This document shows positions 36,852 to 44,266 of a stretch of 64,000 nucleotides of DNA, piece by piece. Position 1 is the stretch's first letter. Every line of letters starts with the position of its first letter. The notes under the pieces are model-generated. The model ran no database searches, had not been told where the DNA came from, and saw only the letters and a program-made list of their open reading frames with translations. Both the position numbers and the translations under genes were made by a program. This DNA is from CAUZIZ01 sp965219005 (lineage in GTDB: Bacteria > Acidobacteriota > UBA6911 > RPQK01 > JAJDTT01), in contig CBDCMS010000002.1 in the NCBI GenBank assembly GCA_965219005.1, forward strand, positions 1-64,000, given 5' to 3'.

Positions 36852-37682
36852 GGTTGTGTTGCAACTTTGGGCGACGGCGGCTGGTAGCCTGAAGAGATCA
36901 TGAAGAAGGCAATCCGACCGGCGATCTTCAAGTGGCGACAAACCGAGCCCGAGCTGATTCTTTGCGCCGTGCGCTGGTACCTTCGGTACTCGCTCTCGTT
37001 CCGCGATGTCGAAGAACTGCTCAGCGAGCGCGGCCTGGAGGCGGACCACACGACAATCTGGCGTTGGGTCCAGCGCTACGGTCCCGAACTGGAACAGCGG
37101 CTGCGCCGTCATCTCAAGCCAACCAACAAGTCCTGGCGTGTTGATGAGACCTACGTTCGTGTCAAGGGCCGCTGGTGCTACCTCTACCGATCTATCGATT
37201 CCACCGGGGCCACGATCGACTTTGTGCTCTCGGGATTACGCAATGCCGCGGCGGCCAAACGCCTGTTCCGCAAGGCGCTGACTGATCCGTCGCATCCTCA
37301 GCCCCGCGTCATCAACACTGACCAATCACGCCTCTATGACCCGGCGATCCTCGCGGTGCAAGAACAAGGAACGCTGCAGCGCCGCTGCCGACATCGGTCG
37401 GTCCAATACTTGAACAACATCCTGGAGAAGGACCATCGAGCGATCAAACGACGAGTGAAGGCCAAGCAGGGCTTTCGTGAATTCCACGCGGCGAGGCGAA
37501 CGATCCAAGGATACGAGGCAATGCACATGATCCGGAAGGGGCAGGCGAGGGGGGTGAGCGTTTCGGATGTTCGGCAACAGATTCAGTTTATCAACAAGCT
37601 GTTCGAGGTGGTTGCTTGAGACGGAGCTTGGTCGACCCGACCAATCGCTCTCTTGCCGCTTTTTGAAAGTTGCAACACATCC
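36852..37682. mobile_element. IS6-family (IS26-like) insertion sequence
   Basis: About 830 bp with inverted ends built on TGTGTTGCAACTTT (left near 36855-36868, right near 37666-37680), one transposase gene inside. Size and structure match the IS6 family. It lies exactly at the 3' end of the brxB reading frame, which it truncates. IS6 elements move by replicative or conservative joining and often delete flanking DNA, which would explain the missing rest of the BREX operon. Confidence 0.8.
36900..37619 (+). CDS. IS6-family transposase
   Basis: A 239-residue DDE transposase. The N-terminal HTH region (LILCAVRWYLRYSLSFRDVE) is followed by HTTIWRWVQRYGPELEQ and the catalytic triad: first Asp in SWRVDETYVRVKGRW, second in RVINTDQSRLYDPA, Glu in NNILEKDHRAIKRRV. 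The length and the K/R-rich C-terminus match active IS6/IS26-group enzymes. The frame is intact, so the element could still be mobile. Confidence 0.9.
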   Translation: MKKAIRPAIFKWRQTEPELILCAVRWYLRYSLSFRDVEELLSERGLEADHTTIWRWVQRYGPELEQRLRRHLKPTNKSWRVDETYVRVKGRWCYLYRSIDSTGATIDFVLSGLRNAAAAKRLFRKALTDPSHPQPRVINTDQSRLYDPAILAVQEQGTLQRRCRHRSVQYLNNILEKDHRAIKRRVKAKQGFREFHAARRTIQGYEAMHMIRKGQARGVSVSDVRQQIQFINKLFEVVA

Positions 37683-37989
37683 CCTTGAAGAGCGCGTCGT
37701 TGCCCTTCTCGCGCTGCAACCGGAACGACTTCTCCAGCAGGTTGCGCTCCTTGAGGTAATGAATCAGGAAGTCAAAGAGGTTGACGTGGCCCACCCGCAT
37801 GCCGGGCCTGTTCTTCGGCAGTTGATTCAGGAGGAATTGGATATGCTCGCGGACGCGCAGCTCATCCTCCGGCGCATAATCGAAGAGGTAAAAGGCAATC
37901 TCATTGCCAATGCCACGGGTAAAGAGGAAATCATCCGATGTGAGCTTCGGAAGGATCTGGTTGAGCCGATGGGTCAGCGAGTCACTCAT
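37591..37989 (-). pseudogene. brxB: BREX protein BrxB, 3' truncated by IS6
   Basis: From ATG 37989 the frame reads THRLNQILPKLTSDDFL, RGIGNEIAFYLFDYAPEDEL and GMRVGHVNLFDFLIHYL, diagnostic of DUF1788 (BrxB). About 102 residues are genuine; after GNDALFKG the frame enters the IS6 terminal repeat (37682) and ends in transposon sequence at 37591. Normal BrxB has about 190-200 residues. Its start overlaps the brxA stop (ATGA), so the two were co-translated. BrxB is an essential part of type 1 BREX phage exclusion in the systems studied, so this copy is presumably dead. Confidence 0.8.
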
Positions 37990-38597
37990 GGTTGAACCCC
38001 GATGCAGCGGAGTACGTACTTTTCGTCCTGCTCGTGCAGGTAGTTCAGCACTTCCCTGGCAACATGGACCGTTTGTAACTTGAGGGTGCGTGTATTCTCG
38101 ACGTAGCCGGCCTGCGCGAGGATCGCGAAGACAGTCGAACGTAAGCGCGCTACTGTCGATTCGCTCCAATCCGGCATGCCCGGGTCACGGTTGCGGCAAT
38201 CCTCGATGAAATGCTCCCAGATGTGCTTGGAGAGGGCCGGACGGAATAGCCGGTACTGCTCGCGCACCGCTATATCCAGGAAGTCCCCGAATAGGGGACT
38301 GTGTTTCACGGCAGCGGCGAGGCAGGCATGCGTTGCAAGCGGGACCGAACCATCACGAACCATTTCCCAAAGCGCGGGCTGCATTAATTCGAGGCGGGCA
38401 CGGAGCAGTTGACCCAACCGCTCGGCTGTCTCCAGGCTTCGGATCTGGAGAACATTTTTCCCCACCAGCTCAGTGCGCCAGTCATGGGCATTAACACCCC
38501 GCAACAACAGGTCTGCGATAGTTCGGCTCTCAGCGACTTTCAGGGAACTCGCCGCGATGGTTGCCCGATAGCGGGCACCGTGTGGGTTCCTGTCCAT
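37986..38597 (-). CDS. brxA: BREX protein BrxA (DUF1819)
   Basis: About 203 residues from ATG 38597 (MDRNPHGARYRATIAASSL). Family features: VAESRTIADLLLRGVNAHDW, NVLQIRSLETAERLGQLLRA, LATHACLAAAVKHSPLFGDF, SESTVARLRSTVFAILAQAG and the tail EQDEKYVLRCIGV. BrxA is a small DNA-binding subunit of BREX systems, which block phage replication with the help of a site-specific methyltransferase. The frame is open back to 38798, but that part lacks family sequence. The usual partners (brxC, pglX, pglZ, brxL) are not in the window: the IS6 element replaces them downstream and an IS3 remnant lies upstream. It is therefore an intact gene in a broken operon. Confidence 0.8.
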   Translation of the reverse strand: MDRNPHGARYRATIAASSLKVAESRTIADLLLRGVNAHDWRTELVGKNVLQIRSLETAERLGQLLRARLELMQPALWEMVRDGSVPLATHACLAAAVKHSPLFGDFLDIAVREQYRLFRPALSKHIWEHFIEDCRNRDPGMPDWSESTVARLRSTVFAILAQAGYVENTRTLKLQTVHVAREVLNYLHEQDEKYVLRCIGVQP

Positions 38598-38805
38598 GCG
38601 TCGAATATTCGCCTCCTCTTCCCAAAGATATGGAGTCCGCAATTTTCGGGTATCCCTAACCCAGCTCGGCACCAACTTCGTATTCGTAACCCCACCGATC
38701 AGGGCAGCCAGTTTACTGGCTACGCCTTCACCAGCCGCGGCGGCCGGTGTCCGTATCTCGATGCCCCGCAGAGGCCGTTGCAGGGACAATATATTCATTG
38801 AGTGA

Positions 38806-38990
38806 TTTTGACGCTCTTCTCAAATACGAGGCTGTCTATCTGCACGGCCTTGCCAACGGTTTCGAGGCCCGGCGCATCATCGACGAGTAGACCGGCTTTT
38901 ACAACACCGAAAGGCCGTAACTCGGCGCTCACTGGGAAAACCCCGGCCGAGGCCTACCACGGCGCGACCCGCCTGTGGATAGGATGGACA
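38806..38990 (+). pseudogene. IS3-family transposase (OrfB) C-terminal remnant
   Basis: The forward sequence reads DFDALLKYEAVYLHGLANGF and EARRIIDE, then an in-frame TAG, then TGFYNTERP, and in a shifted frame SALTGKTPAEAYHGA. Together these are the last part of an IS3-type integrase domain, in which the catalytic Glu precedes the FYNxxRPHxAL motif. Two lesions and the lack of everything upstream show an old remnant. It sits directly upstream of brxA, where the BREX promoter should have been. Confidence 0.65.
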
Positions 38991-39037
38991 AGCCGCCAAG
39001 CTGCCCGTCTACCGGAGCCACCTCACGGGTGGGCACG

Positions 39038-39325
39038 TCACGTCACAGACGGGTGAAGCCGAATACCCAAGGCTTGCATTACCTTGAGCACGGTGGAGAA
39101 ACTGGGGTTGCCATCGTGTGACAACGCCTTGTAAAGACTCTCTCTGCCCAAACCAGCTTCCGAAGCGATCTTTGTCATTCCTTTGGATTTGGCAATGTCG
39201 CCGAGGGCGGCCGTAATCAGCCGAGAATCACCGTCGTCAAACGCTGCCTCAAGGTAGGCAACGATGTCCTCCTTGTTCTCCAGGTGATCCGCTGCATCCC
39301 ATGGTTGAGTTAGCGTCTTTGCCAT
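39038..39325 (-). CDS. HigA-type addiction-module antitoxin
   Basis: A 95-residue antitoxin of the addiction-module family with a Cro/CI-like HTH: VAYLEAAFDDGDSRLITAAL, KSKGMTKIASEAGLGRESLY and STVLKVMQALGIRL. It starts 14 bp after the stop of the toxin gene, the toxin-first order typical for HigBA. A GGAGGTAG site precedes ATG 39325. It normally binds the toxin and represses the promoter. The frame is intact while the toxin frame is not, which is the usual direction of decay since loss of the antitoxin alone would be harmful. Confidence 0.85.
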   Translation of the reverse strand: MAKTLTQPWDAADHLENKEDIVAYLEAAFDDGDSRLITAALGDIAKSKGMTKIASEAGLGRESLYKALSHDGNPSFSTVLKVMQALGIRLHPSVT

Positions 39326-39338
39326 AGCTACCTCCTTA

Positions 39339-39628
39339 CTATAGCCCTTGCGCCAGATCGTGGGCCCTCGCGATATCCCGGTTCTGAGTGCTCTTGTCGC
39401 CTCCGATCAATAGGAGCGCCAAGGACTGATCTTGCTGCACGAAGTACACGCGATAGCCGGGTCCATAGTCGATGCGGAGCTCCGAGACACCTTCTCCGAC
39501 CGGCCGAACATCCCTGTGTTGCCCAATGACAACCGTCTGATGCGCACGTTAATGCGTGCCCTTGCCTGCCTGTCGCGAAGTTTCCCGAACCATCGGGCAT
39601 ATACTTCGGTTTGGCGGACTTCGATCAT
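39339..39628 (-). pseudogene. HigB/RelE-like toxin, frameshifted
   Basis: ATG 39628 opens MIEVRQTEVYARWFGKLRDR and ARINVRIRRLSLGNTG, a RelE-superfamily fold. The frame then breaks at the three-G run read at 39512-39514. In the next frame the rest is complete: DVRPVGEGVSELRIDYGPGY, RVYFVQQDQSLALLLIGG and STQNRDIARAHDLAQGL, ending with TAG at 39339-39341. A fourth G would restore a protein of about 97 residues, a normal length. Such toxins cleave mRNA at the ribosome. This copy is probably inactive, unless the lesion is a sequence error. Confidence 0.75.
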
Positions 39629-39820
39629 CGCCTGATTGTATCTCTTAGGATACACCGAGACAACCAAACAAGACACCCTTTCTTTTCCATCATGGAATGT
39701 GGGGGAGGCCACAAACGCCTTGCCGCACAGGAAATTGCGGTTTCTGACGCCACCCAGGTGCGCCATCTGCGGGCGATCGGGATCGCGCATCGAGGCTTTT
39801 GCAGACGGAGGATCAAAGAG

Positions 39821-39955
39821 ATGATTGGACCCGAGTTAGTCGCGCGTATCCGCCACTTGTTTTTCGCCGAGCACTGGAAGGTTGGCACCATTGCCGCCGA
39901 GCTGCGGCTCCATCGCGACACAGTGCGCCGGGCGCTTCAGACCCAGCGCTTCTCC
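39821..39955 (+). pseudogene. IS21-type IstA N-terminal fragment
   Basis: From ATG 39821 the frame reads IGPELVARIRHLFFAEHWKV, GTIAAELRLHRDTVRRAL, the N-terminal HTH of an IS21-family transposase, then degenerates. It is not closely related to the complete IstA at 40230, so it is from a different IS21 element. The interval up to 40063 holds nothing else I recognise. Confidence 0.6.
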
Positions 39956-40063
39956 CTACTCCACCGAATCTTCTTTTCCCTCCACTATTCTCCCCTTGGG
40001 ACTCTCAATTTTTTCCAGGCCAGCTGAACAAGAATTAGGAGGTAAACGAACGCATGGACGCTT

Positions 40064-40117
40064 CTATTCTGTCCCAAACATTCCCGACTTTAGACCATCG
40101 AAGATGATTTCGATAAC
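40064..40117 (-). pseudogene. Possible displaced C-terminus of the sulfatase
   Basis: On the far side of the IS21 element the minus strand reads VIEIIFDGLKSGMFGTE and then TAG. If the element is removed, this follows the last genuine sulfatase residues (SQMGRNDK) in frame and would give a plausible helical end. The piece is only 18 codons long, so this is suggestive. Confidence 0.3.
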
Positions 40118-40229
40118 GTAAAAGTGACCCGTTTTGGGGGCGAGTGATCGAGCAAAAGTGACCCACCCCAATCAGACCTCTGTTTTAGTCTGTTGTGATT
40201 GTAAACGACAGACGGAACGGAGGTTATAG

Positions 40230-41762
40230 GTGATTGGGATGGATCAGTATGAGCTTATCAGAACGGCGTCGCGTGTGTATGGAAAGAGCATCCGGCAGAT
40301 TCGGCGAGAGACGGGACACCATCGAAGGACGATTCGCAAAGCGCTGGCCGGGAAAGAACCGAAGTATCGTCGGCAGAAAGAGCCGAGGGCACCGATCATG
40401 GATCCGGTCGCGAAGATCGTCGAGCGGTGGCTGCTGGGCGACCGCCAAGAGCCGCGCAAGCAAAGGCACACAGCTCGAAGGGTCTACACCCGGCTGGTGG
40501 AGGAACATCAGTTTACGGGAGCGGAGGTGAGCGTGCGGCGCTGGGTGCGGGAATGGAAAGCCGCTCACGGCTGGGGCCGGCGCGAGGCCGTGCTGCCGCT
40601 GGATCCGGAGGTGGCACGGGAAGCCGAAGTGGACTGGGGTACGGCCTGGGTCCAGATGGCCGGCCTGCGTCGGCAGGTCAAGCTCTTTGTGATGCGCCCT
40701 CGCTACTCGGGTAAGCCCTTCGTTCGAGCCTATCCCTGGGAGCGTCAGGAGATGTTCTTCGACGGCCATATGCACGCCTTCTCCTACTACGGAGGCGTCT
40801 TCGGAGAGCTGGTCTACGACAACCTCACGCAGGCGGTGAAGCGGATCCTGCGGGGCCGCCAGCGAGTGGAGCAGGAACGGTTCGTCTCCTTTCGCAGTCA
40901 CTACACCTTTGAGGCCCGGTACTGCACGCCGGGACGAGGACAGGAAAAAGGAGGAGCCGAGGGACTGATCGGTTTTGCCCGGCGCAACTTCCTGGTGCCG
41001 CTGCCTTCTGTCGAAGACTTTGAGAAATTGAACCAACTCTTGGCCCAGCGCTGTGAGCAGTATGGGAGCCACCGGATTGGAGGTCGGGAAGATTCCCGCA
41101 CGGTGGACGAACGCTTCGAAGCGGAACGCGGCTCTCTGCTGCCGCTTCCGGATCAACCCTTTGAAAACTTCAAGCCGGTCCGGGTCAAGGTGGATGCCTA
41201 TCAGACCGCCCGAGTGGATCACAATCGGTACTCGGTGCCTCGAGCCTACGTCGGATGCTGGCTCTGGGCCCACGTCGGTTGCGAGCAGATTCTCTTGTAC
41301 GCCTCCGATCGGAAGGTGAGCCAACACGATCGCCTCTTCTGGAAGAGCCAGTGGCAGATCGATCCGCTGCACTATCTGGACCTGATCTATGAGCGGGTGG
41401 GCGCGTTTGAAAGCGCTCGAGCCATTGTCCAGTGGCGGCGGCAGTGGCCAGCGGATTACGAAGTGCTATTGCAGGCGCTGCGTCGCCGTCAGGGCGAAGG
41501 CCGGGGGACCCGCGAGTTTGTTCAGGTCTTGCAGCTGCATCGCCAGTACGAGAGCTCCCGGGTGGAAGCGGCCGTCCGCTTGGTGCTGGAGAAGGGCTGT
41601 CCAGGCTATGAATCGATCCGTCATCTGCTTCGAGCTCAGGAAGCACCACTGCTGTCGACGGAGCCCCTGCCCGCGGAGTTGATTCCCGGGGTGACCGATC
41701 AGCCGGTCCCAGTCAGTGATCTGAACGCCTTTAACGCCCTCTTGCCGGCAGCTGCGCTATGA
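40230..41762 (+). CDS. istA: IS21-family transposase IstA
   Basis: A 510-residue transposase. An N-terminal HTH (YGKSIRQIRRETGHHRRTIR) binds the terminal repeats. The DDE core shows the first Asp in EVDWGTAWVQMAGL, the second in GELVYDNLTQAVKRILRG and the Glu in PGRGQEKGGAEGLIGFARRN. The C-terminal beta-barrel region (VDHNRYSVPRAYVGCWL) and a basic tail follow. The start is a GTG at 40230 giving IGMDQYELIR; an ATG four codons on is possible. Its stop overlaps the istB start. The gene is intact. Confidence 0.9.
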   Translation: MIGMDQYELIRTASRVYGKSIRQIRRETGHHRRTIRKALAGKEPKYRRQKEPRAPIMDPVAKIVERWLLGDRQEPRKQRHTARRVYTRLVEEHQFTGAEVSVRRWVREWKAAHGWGRREAVLPLDPEVAREAEVDWGTAWVQMAGLRRQVKLFVMRPRYSGKPFVRAYPWERQEMFFDGHMHAFSYYGGVFGELVYDNLTQAVKRILRGRQRVEQERFVSFRSHYTFEARYCTPGRGQEKGGAEGLIGFARRNFLVPLPSVEDFEKLNQLLAQRCEQYGSHRIGGREDSRTVDERFEAERGSLLPLPDQPFENFKPVRVKVDAYQTARVDHNRYSVPRAYVGCWLWAHVGCEQILLYASDRKVSQHDRLFWKSQWQIDPLHYLDLIYERVGAFESARAIVQWRRQWPADYEVLLQALRRRQGEGRGTREFVQVLQLHRQYESSRVEAAVRLVLEKGCPGYESIRHLLRAQEAPLLSTEPLPAELIPGVTDQPVPVSDLNAFNALLPAAAL

Positions 41763-42604
41763 GTCAACTCAGCGACACCGTCCTGCTGGAGGATCATCTC
41801 AAACGCTTGCGTTTACCGGCGATGCTGCGCGAATACCCGGAGTGCGCCCGCCAGGCCCGAGAGGGAGGCGAAAGCTACGAGGGCTTTCTGCTGAATCTGG
41901 CCACCCGAGAGCTGACTCAGCGTCAGGCCAATCAACTCAAACGTCGGCTTAAAGAGGCCCGCTTTCCGGTGATGAAAACCCTGGAAGGGACAGACTTCAA
42001 GAAGTGGCCGGGTCTGGAGGCGCTGCAGGTCCGAGAACTGCTGCAGTGCGATTACATCCCGCGGCGAGAGAATCTGGCGTTCATCGGCCGCCATGGCACG
42101 GGAAAAAGTCATGCCGCCACGGTCCTGGGCGTCGAAGCCTGCCGCCAAGGCTACCGGGTGCTGTTCTGGACGGCGGCGGAGTTGGTCAACACCCTGGTCG
42201 AAGCCCGGGAGGAACGACAGCTGCAGCGACTGCTCAAACGGTTCGACCGCTTTGAGTTGGTCATCATCGATGAGATCGGCTACATCCCCCTCTCCCAGGA
42301 GGGCGCCCAGCTGCTGTTTCAAGTCTTCGCCAATCGCTACGAAAGGGCCTCGCTCCTGGTGACGTCCAACCTAGCCTTTGCCGAATGGACGAAGGTCTTT
42401 GGCGATGCGGCCATGACCGCCGCGCTACTGGATCGACTGACCCATCACTGTCAGATCTATCCCTTCGACTGGGAAAGCATCCGCCTGACGGAGAGCCTCA
42501 AACGGCACGGCAAAAAGCGCCCAAAGCGCGCAGTGGCTGCCCCTGCGCCCCCTGCGGGGGCTAATAAGGAAGCGGATCAAGAGGGGGCCCCAAACCCCGC
42601 TTGA
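41759..42604 (+). CDS. istB: IS21-family helper ATPase IstB
   Basis: A 281-residue DnaC-like AAA+ ATPase that selects target DNA and stimulates IstA. Walker A is GRHGTGKS (residues 110-117), Walker B is ELVIIDEIGYIPLS, and sensor region is SLLVTSNLAFAEWTKVFGD. The N-terminal part (LKRLRLPAMLREYPECARQA) is the IstB dimerisation domain. The start ATGA overlaps the istA stop, so translation is coupled. The Pro/Ala-rich tail (AAPAPPAGANKEA) is unusual but not disruptive. Confidence 0.92.
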   Translation: MSQLSDTVLLEDHLKRLRLPAMLREYPECARQAREGGESYEGFLLNLATRELTQRQANQLKRRLKEARFPVMKTLEGTDFKKWPGLEALQVRELLQCDYIPRRENLAFIGRHGTGKSHAATVLGVEACRQGYRVLFWTAAELVNTLVEAREERQLQRLLKRFDRFELVIIDEIGYIPLSQEGAQLLFQVFANRYERASLLVTSNLAFAEWTKVFGDAAMTAALLDRLTHHCQIYPFDWESIRLTESLKRHGKKRPKRAVAAPAPPAGANKEADQEGAPNPA

Positions 42605-42642
42605 TCCTGACCTCTATTGATTATGAACTAGGAAAAACAACT

Positions 42643-44175
42643 TTAACCCGGGTGGGTCACTTTTACTTGATCACGCCGGGTCACTTTTACCTTGTCATTA
42701 CGACCCATCTGAGAAGCGTCCTGCGCCTGCAGGTAGAGATTGAAAAGCGCGACCTTGTCCTTCGGATCTGCCAGGCCCTCGTCCCCTTCCAGGACTTGAG
42801 ACACACCTTCAGACAGGGCAACGTATCCAAGAGACCTCAATGACTCAGCTACCTGTGGATCCAATCGAGCACTCTTCTTCTGTTCCCGCGGACGGCCATA
42901 TCGTTGCTCCACACGAAGTAGATTCTGTTTGAAACGATTCGCCAGAGAGGGCTGTACCAAGGCAATGTTCGCCAATTCTCCAGGGTCCCTCTCCAAATCA
43001 TAGAGTTCGGGCTGCGGAGCAAGGATATATTTATATCTTTGTGTCCTAAGGCTTCGTAGAGGACTCCATCCGAACGAGGAGCGAGGATAGTAGCTCTCGC
43101 TGAACGCCTCCAATCTCGACGCTCGCATTGGCTTTCCTTCGATCAGTCCGCGCAGGCCAACGCCCTGGACCTGCTTTGGTGTGTCCAGACGCAGGTACTG
43201 CAAGACGGTAGGCAGGATATCGATACTCCTGACCTGGGTGTCCACAACCTGCGCTCTCCCTCGAGTCTTGGGTAGCTTTATCAACAGGGGAACCTTCAAA
43301 GTCGTGTCGTAGATGAAGAAACCGTGATTCTGTTCTTGATGCTCTCCAAGACTCTCACCGTGGTCGGACGTAAAGACGATCAAAGTGTTGTCGTAGAGGT
43401 CGTTCTTATCGAGGAAGGAGAGGATGCGACCCACCAGAGAGTCGGTGTACGCGATCTCTCCCGTATAGGGATCCCTATAGCGTGAACGATACGGCTCTGG
43501 GGGAGTGTAGGGATGATGGGGATCGTAGAGATGGATCCAGGCGAAGAATCGCTGCTCTCGGTTCTGCCCAATCCACTCGATTGCTCGCTTCGTCACCTCA
43601 TCGCCCCGCCTCTGGATCGTCCCTGGATCGACGCCCTCATACTTCCTCAGGTTGAATCGTCCGTCGTAATGGTCGAATCCCTGATCCAGTCCGAAACGGG
43701 CATCCAAGACGAACGCACCGATAAAGGCACCCGTCGCATAACCACGTCCCTTGAGCAGCTCGGCCAGGGTGGTCTTGTCCTGGCGCAGCGATCCGTAGGA
43801 GAAATCCCTGACCCCGTGATACATGGGATAGGTACCGGTCATGATCGAGCAGAAAGAGGGCAACGTAAGAGGCACTTGTACGACAGCGCTTCGAAACAGG
43901 ACTCCATCTTCTGCCAAACGATTTATGTGAGGCGTTCGTACCTCTTTGTAGCCATAGCACTCGAGATGATCGGCCCTCAGCGTATCGACGCCGATTAAAA
44001 GGACATTGATCTCGTCTCGAGCGCTGGACTCCGATGTGGGAACGAAACCGGCAGGGAGCGTTCCTCCGATTCCCGTTGCCCAAAGCCCCAACAGCATGAG
44101 GCCCAGGCGAATCAAACCCCCAGGGAAACTTGACGTCCCTTTTTGGTCCCTGAGCTCAGCGGACTTCATGCGCAA
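42643..44175 (-). CDS. Sulfatase/alkaline-phosphatase-type hydrolase, C-terminus replaced by IS21 end
   Basis: A membrane-anchored or secreted hydrolase (hydrophobic GLIRLGLMLLGLWATGIGG near the N-terminus). Metal ligands and core: VLLIGVDTLRADHLECYGY, then VPLTLPSFCSIMTGTYP where formylglycine sulfatases have CxPxR. Here the likely nucleophile is Thr or Ser, so the enzyme is more like phosphatase or phosphotransferase members. Other sites are FTSDHGESLGEH and FFIYDTTLKVPLLIKLP. After SQMGRN the frame enters the IS21 end and stops at 42643; about 16 codons are foreign. The catalytic part is whole, so it may still work. It is divergent from the GWxTD gene. Substrate unknown. Confidence 0.75.
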   Translation of the reverse strand: MRMKSAELRDQKGTSSFPGGLIRLGLMLLGLWATGIGGTLPAGFVPTSESSARDEINVLLIGVDTLRADHLECYGYKEVRTPHINRLAEDGVLFRSAVVQVPLTLPSFCSIMTGTYPMYHGVRDFSYGSLRQDKTTLAELLKGRGYATGAFIGAFVLDARFGLDQGFDHYDGRFNLRKYEGVDPGTIQRRGDEVTKRAIEWIGQNREQRFFAWIHLYDPHHPYTPPEPYRSRYRDPYTGEIAYTDSLVGRILSFLDKNDLYDNTLIVFTSDHGESLGEHQEQNHGFFIYDTTLKVPLLIKLPKTRGRAQVVDTQVRSIDILPTVLQYLRLDTPKQVQGVGLRGLIEGKPMRASRLEAFSESYYPRSSFGWSPLRSLRTQRYKYILAPQPELYDLERDPGELANIALVQPSLANRFKQNLLRVEQRYGRPREQKKSARLDPQVAESLRSLGYVALSEGVSQVLEGDEGLADPKDKVALFNLYLQAQDASQMGRNDKVKVTRRDQVKVTHPG

Positions 44176-44222
44176 TACTTTAACACCGTCCAGGGACTCG
44201 GAAGGCGCTGCCCGGCGAATCC

Positions 44223-44251
44223 TTGACTGAAGTAAGACGTGTTTTTAGAAT
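44223..44251 (+). promoter_or_regulatory. Sigma-70-type promoter before the GWxTD gene
   Basis: TTGACT at 44223-44228 and TAGAAT at 44246-44251 are separated by 17 bp, close to the ideal spacing. The ATG follows 15 bp after the -10 box, with AAAAGGA as ribosome-binding site, which would give a very short leader. Confidence 0.5.
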
Positions 44252-44266
44252 AACTAAAAGGAATTC

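Larger units (their letters stand above)
40118..42690. mobile_element. IS21-family insertion sequence, complete
   Basis: About 2.57 kb. The left end is GTAAAAGTGACCC (40118-40130) and the right end its complement (42678-42690). An inner second copy of the motif (AAAAGTGACCCACCC near 40155 and GGGTGGGTCACTTTTAC near 42650) makes the paired terminal repeats typical of IS21. It carries istA and istB, which overlap. I found no clear target duplication. It is inserted at the 3' end of the sulfatase gene and marks the border between the mobile left part of the window and the undisturbed right part. Confidence 0.85.

Noticed and set aside
40224..41372. Reverse frame of 382 codons inside the IS21 element
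   Set aside because: It is antisense to istA, which has full family sequence.
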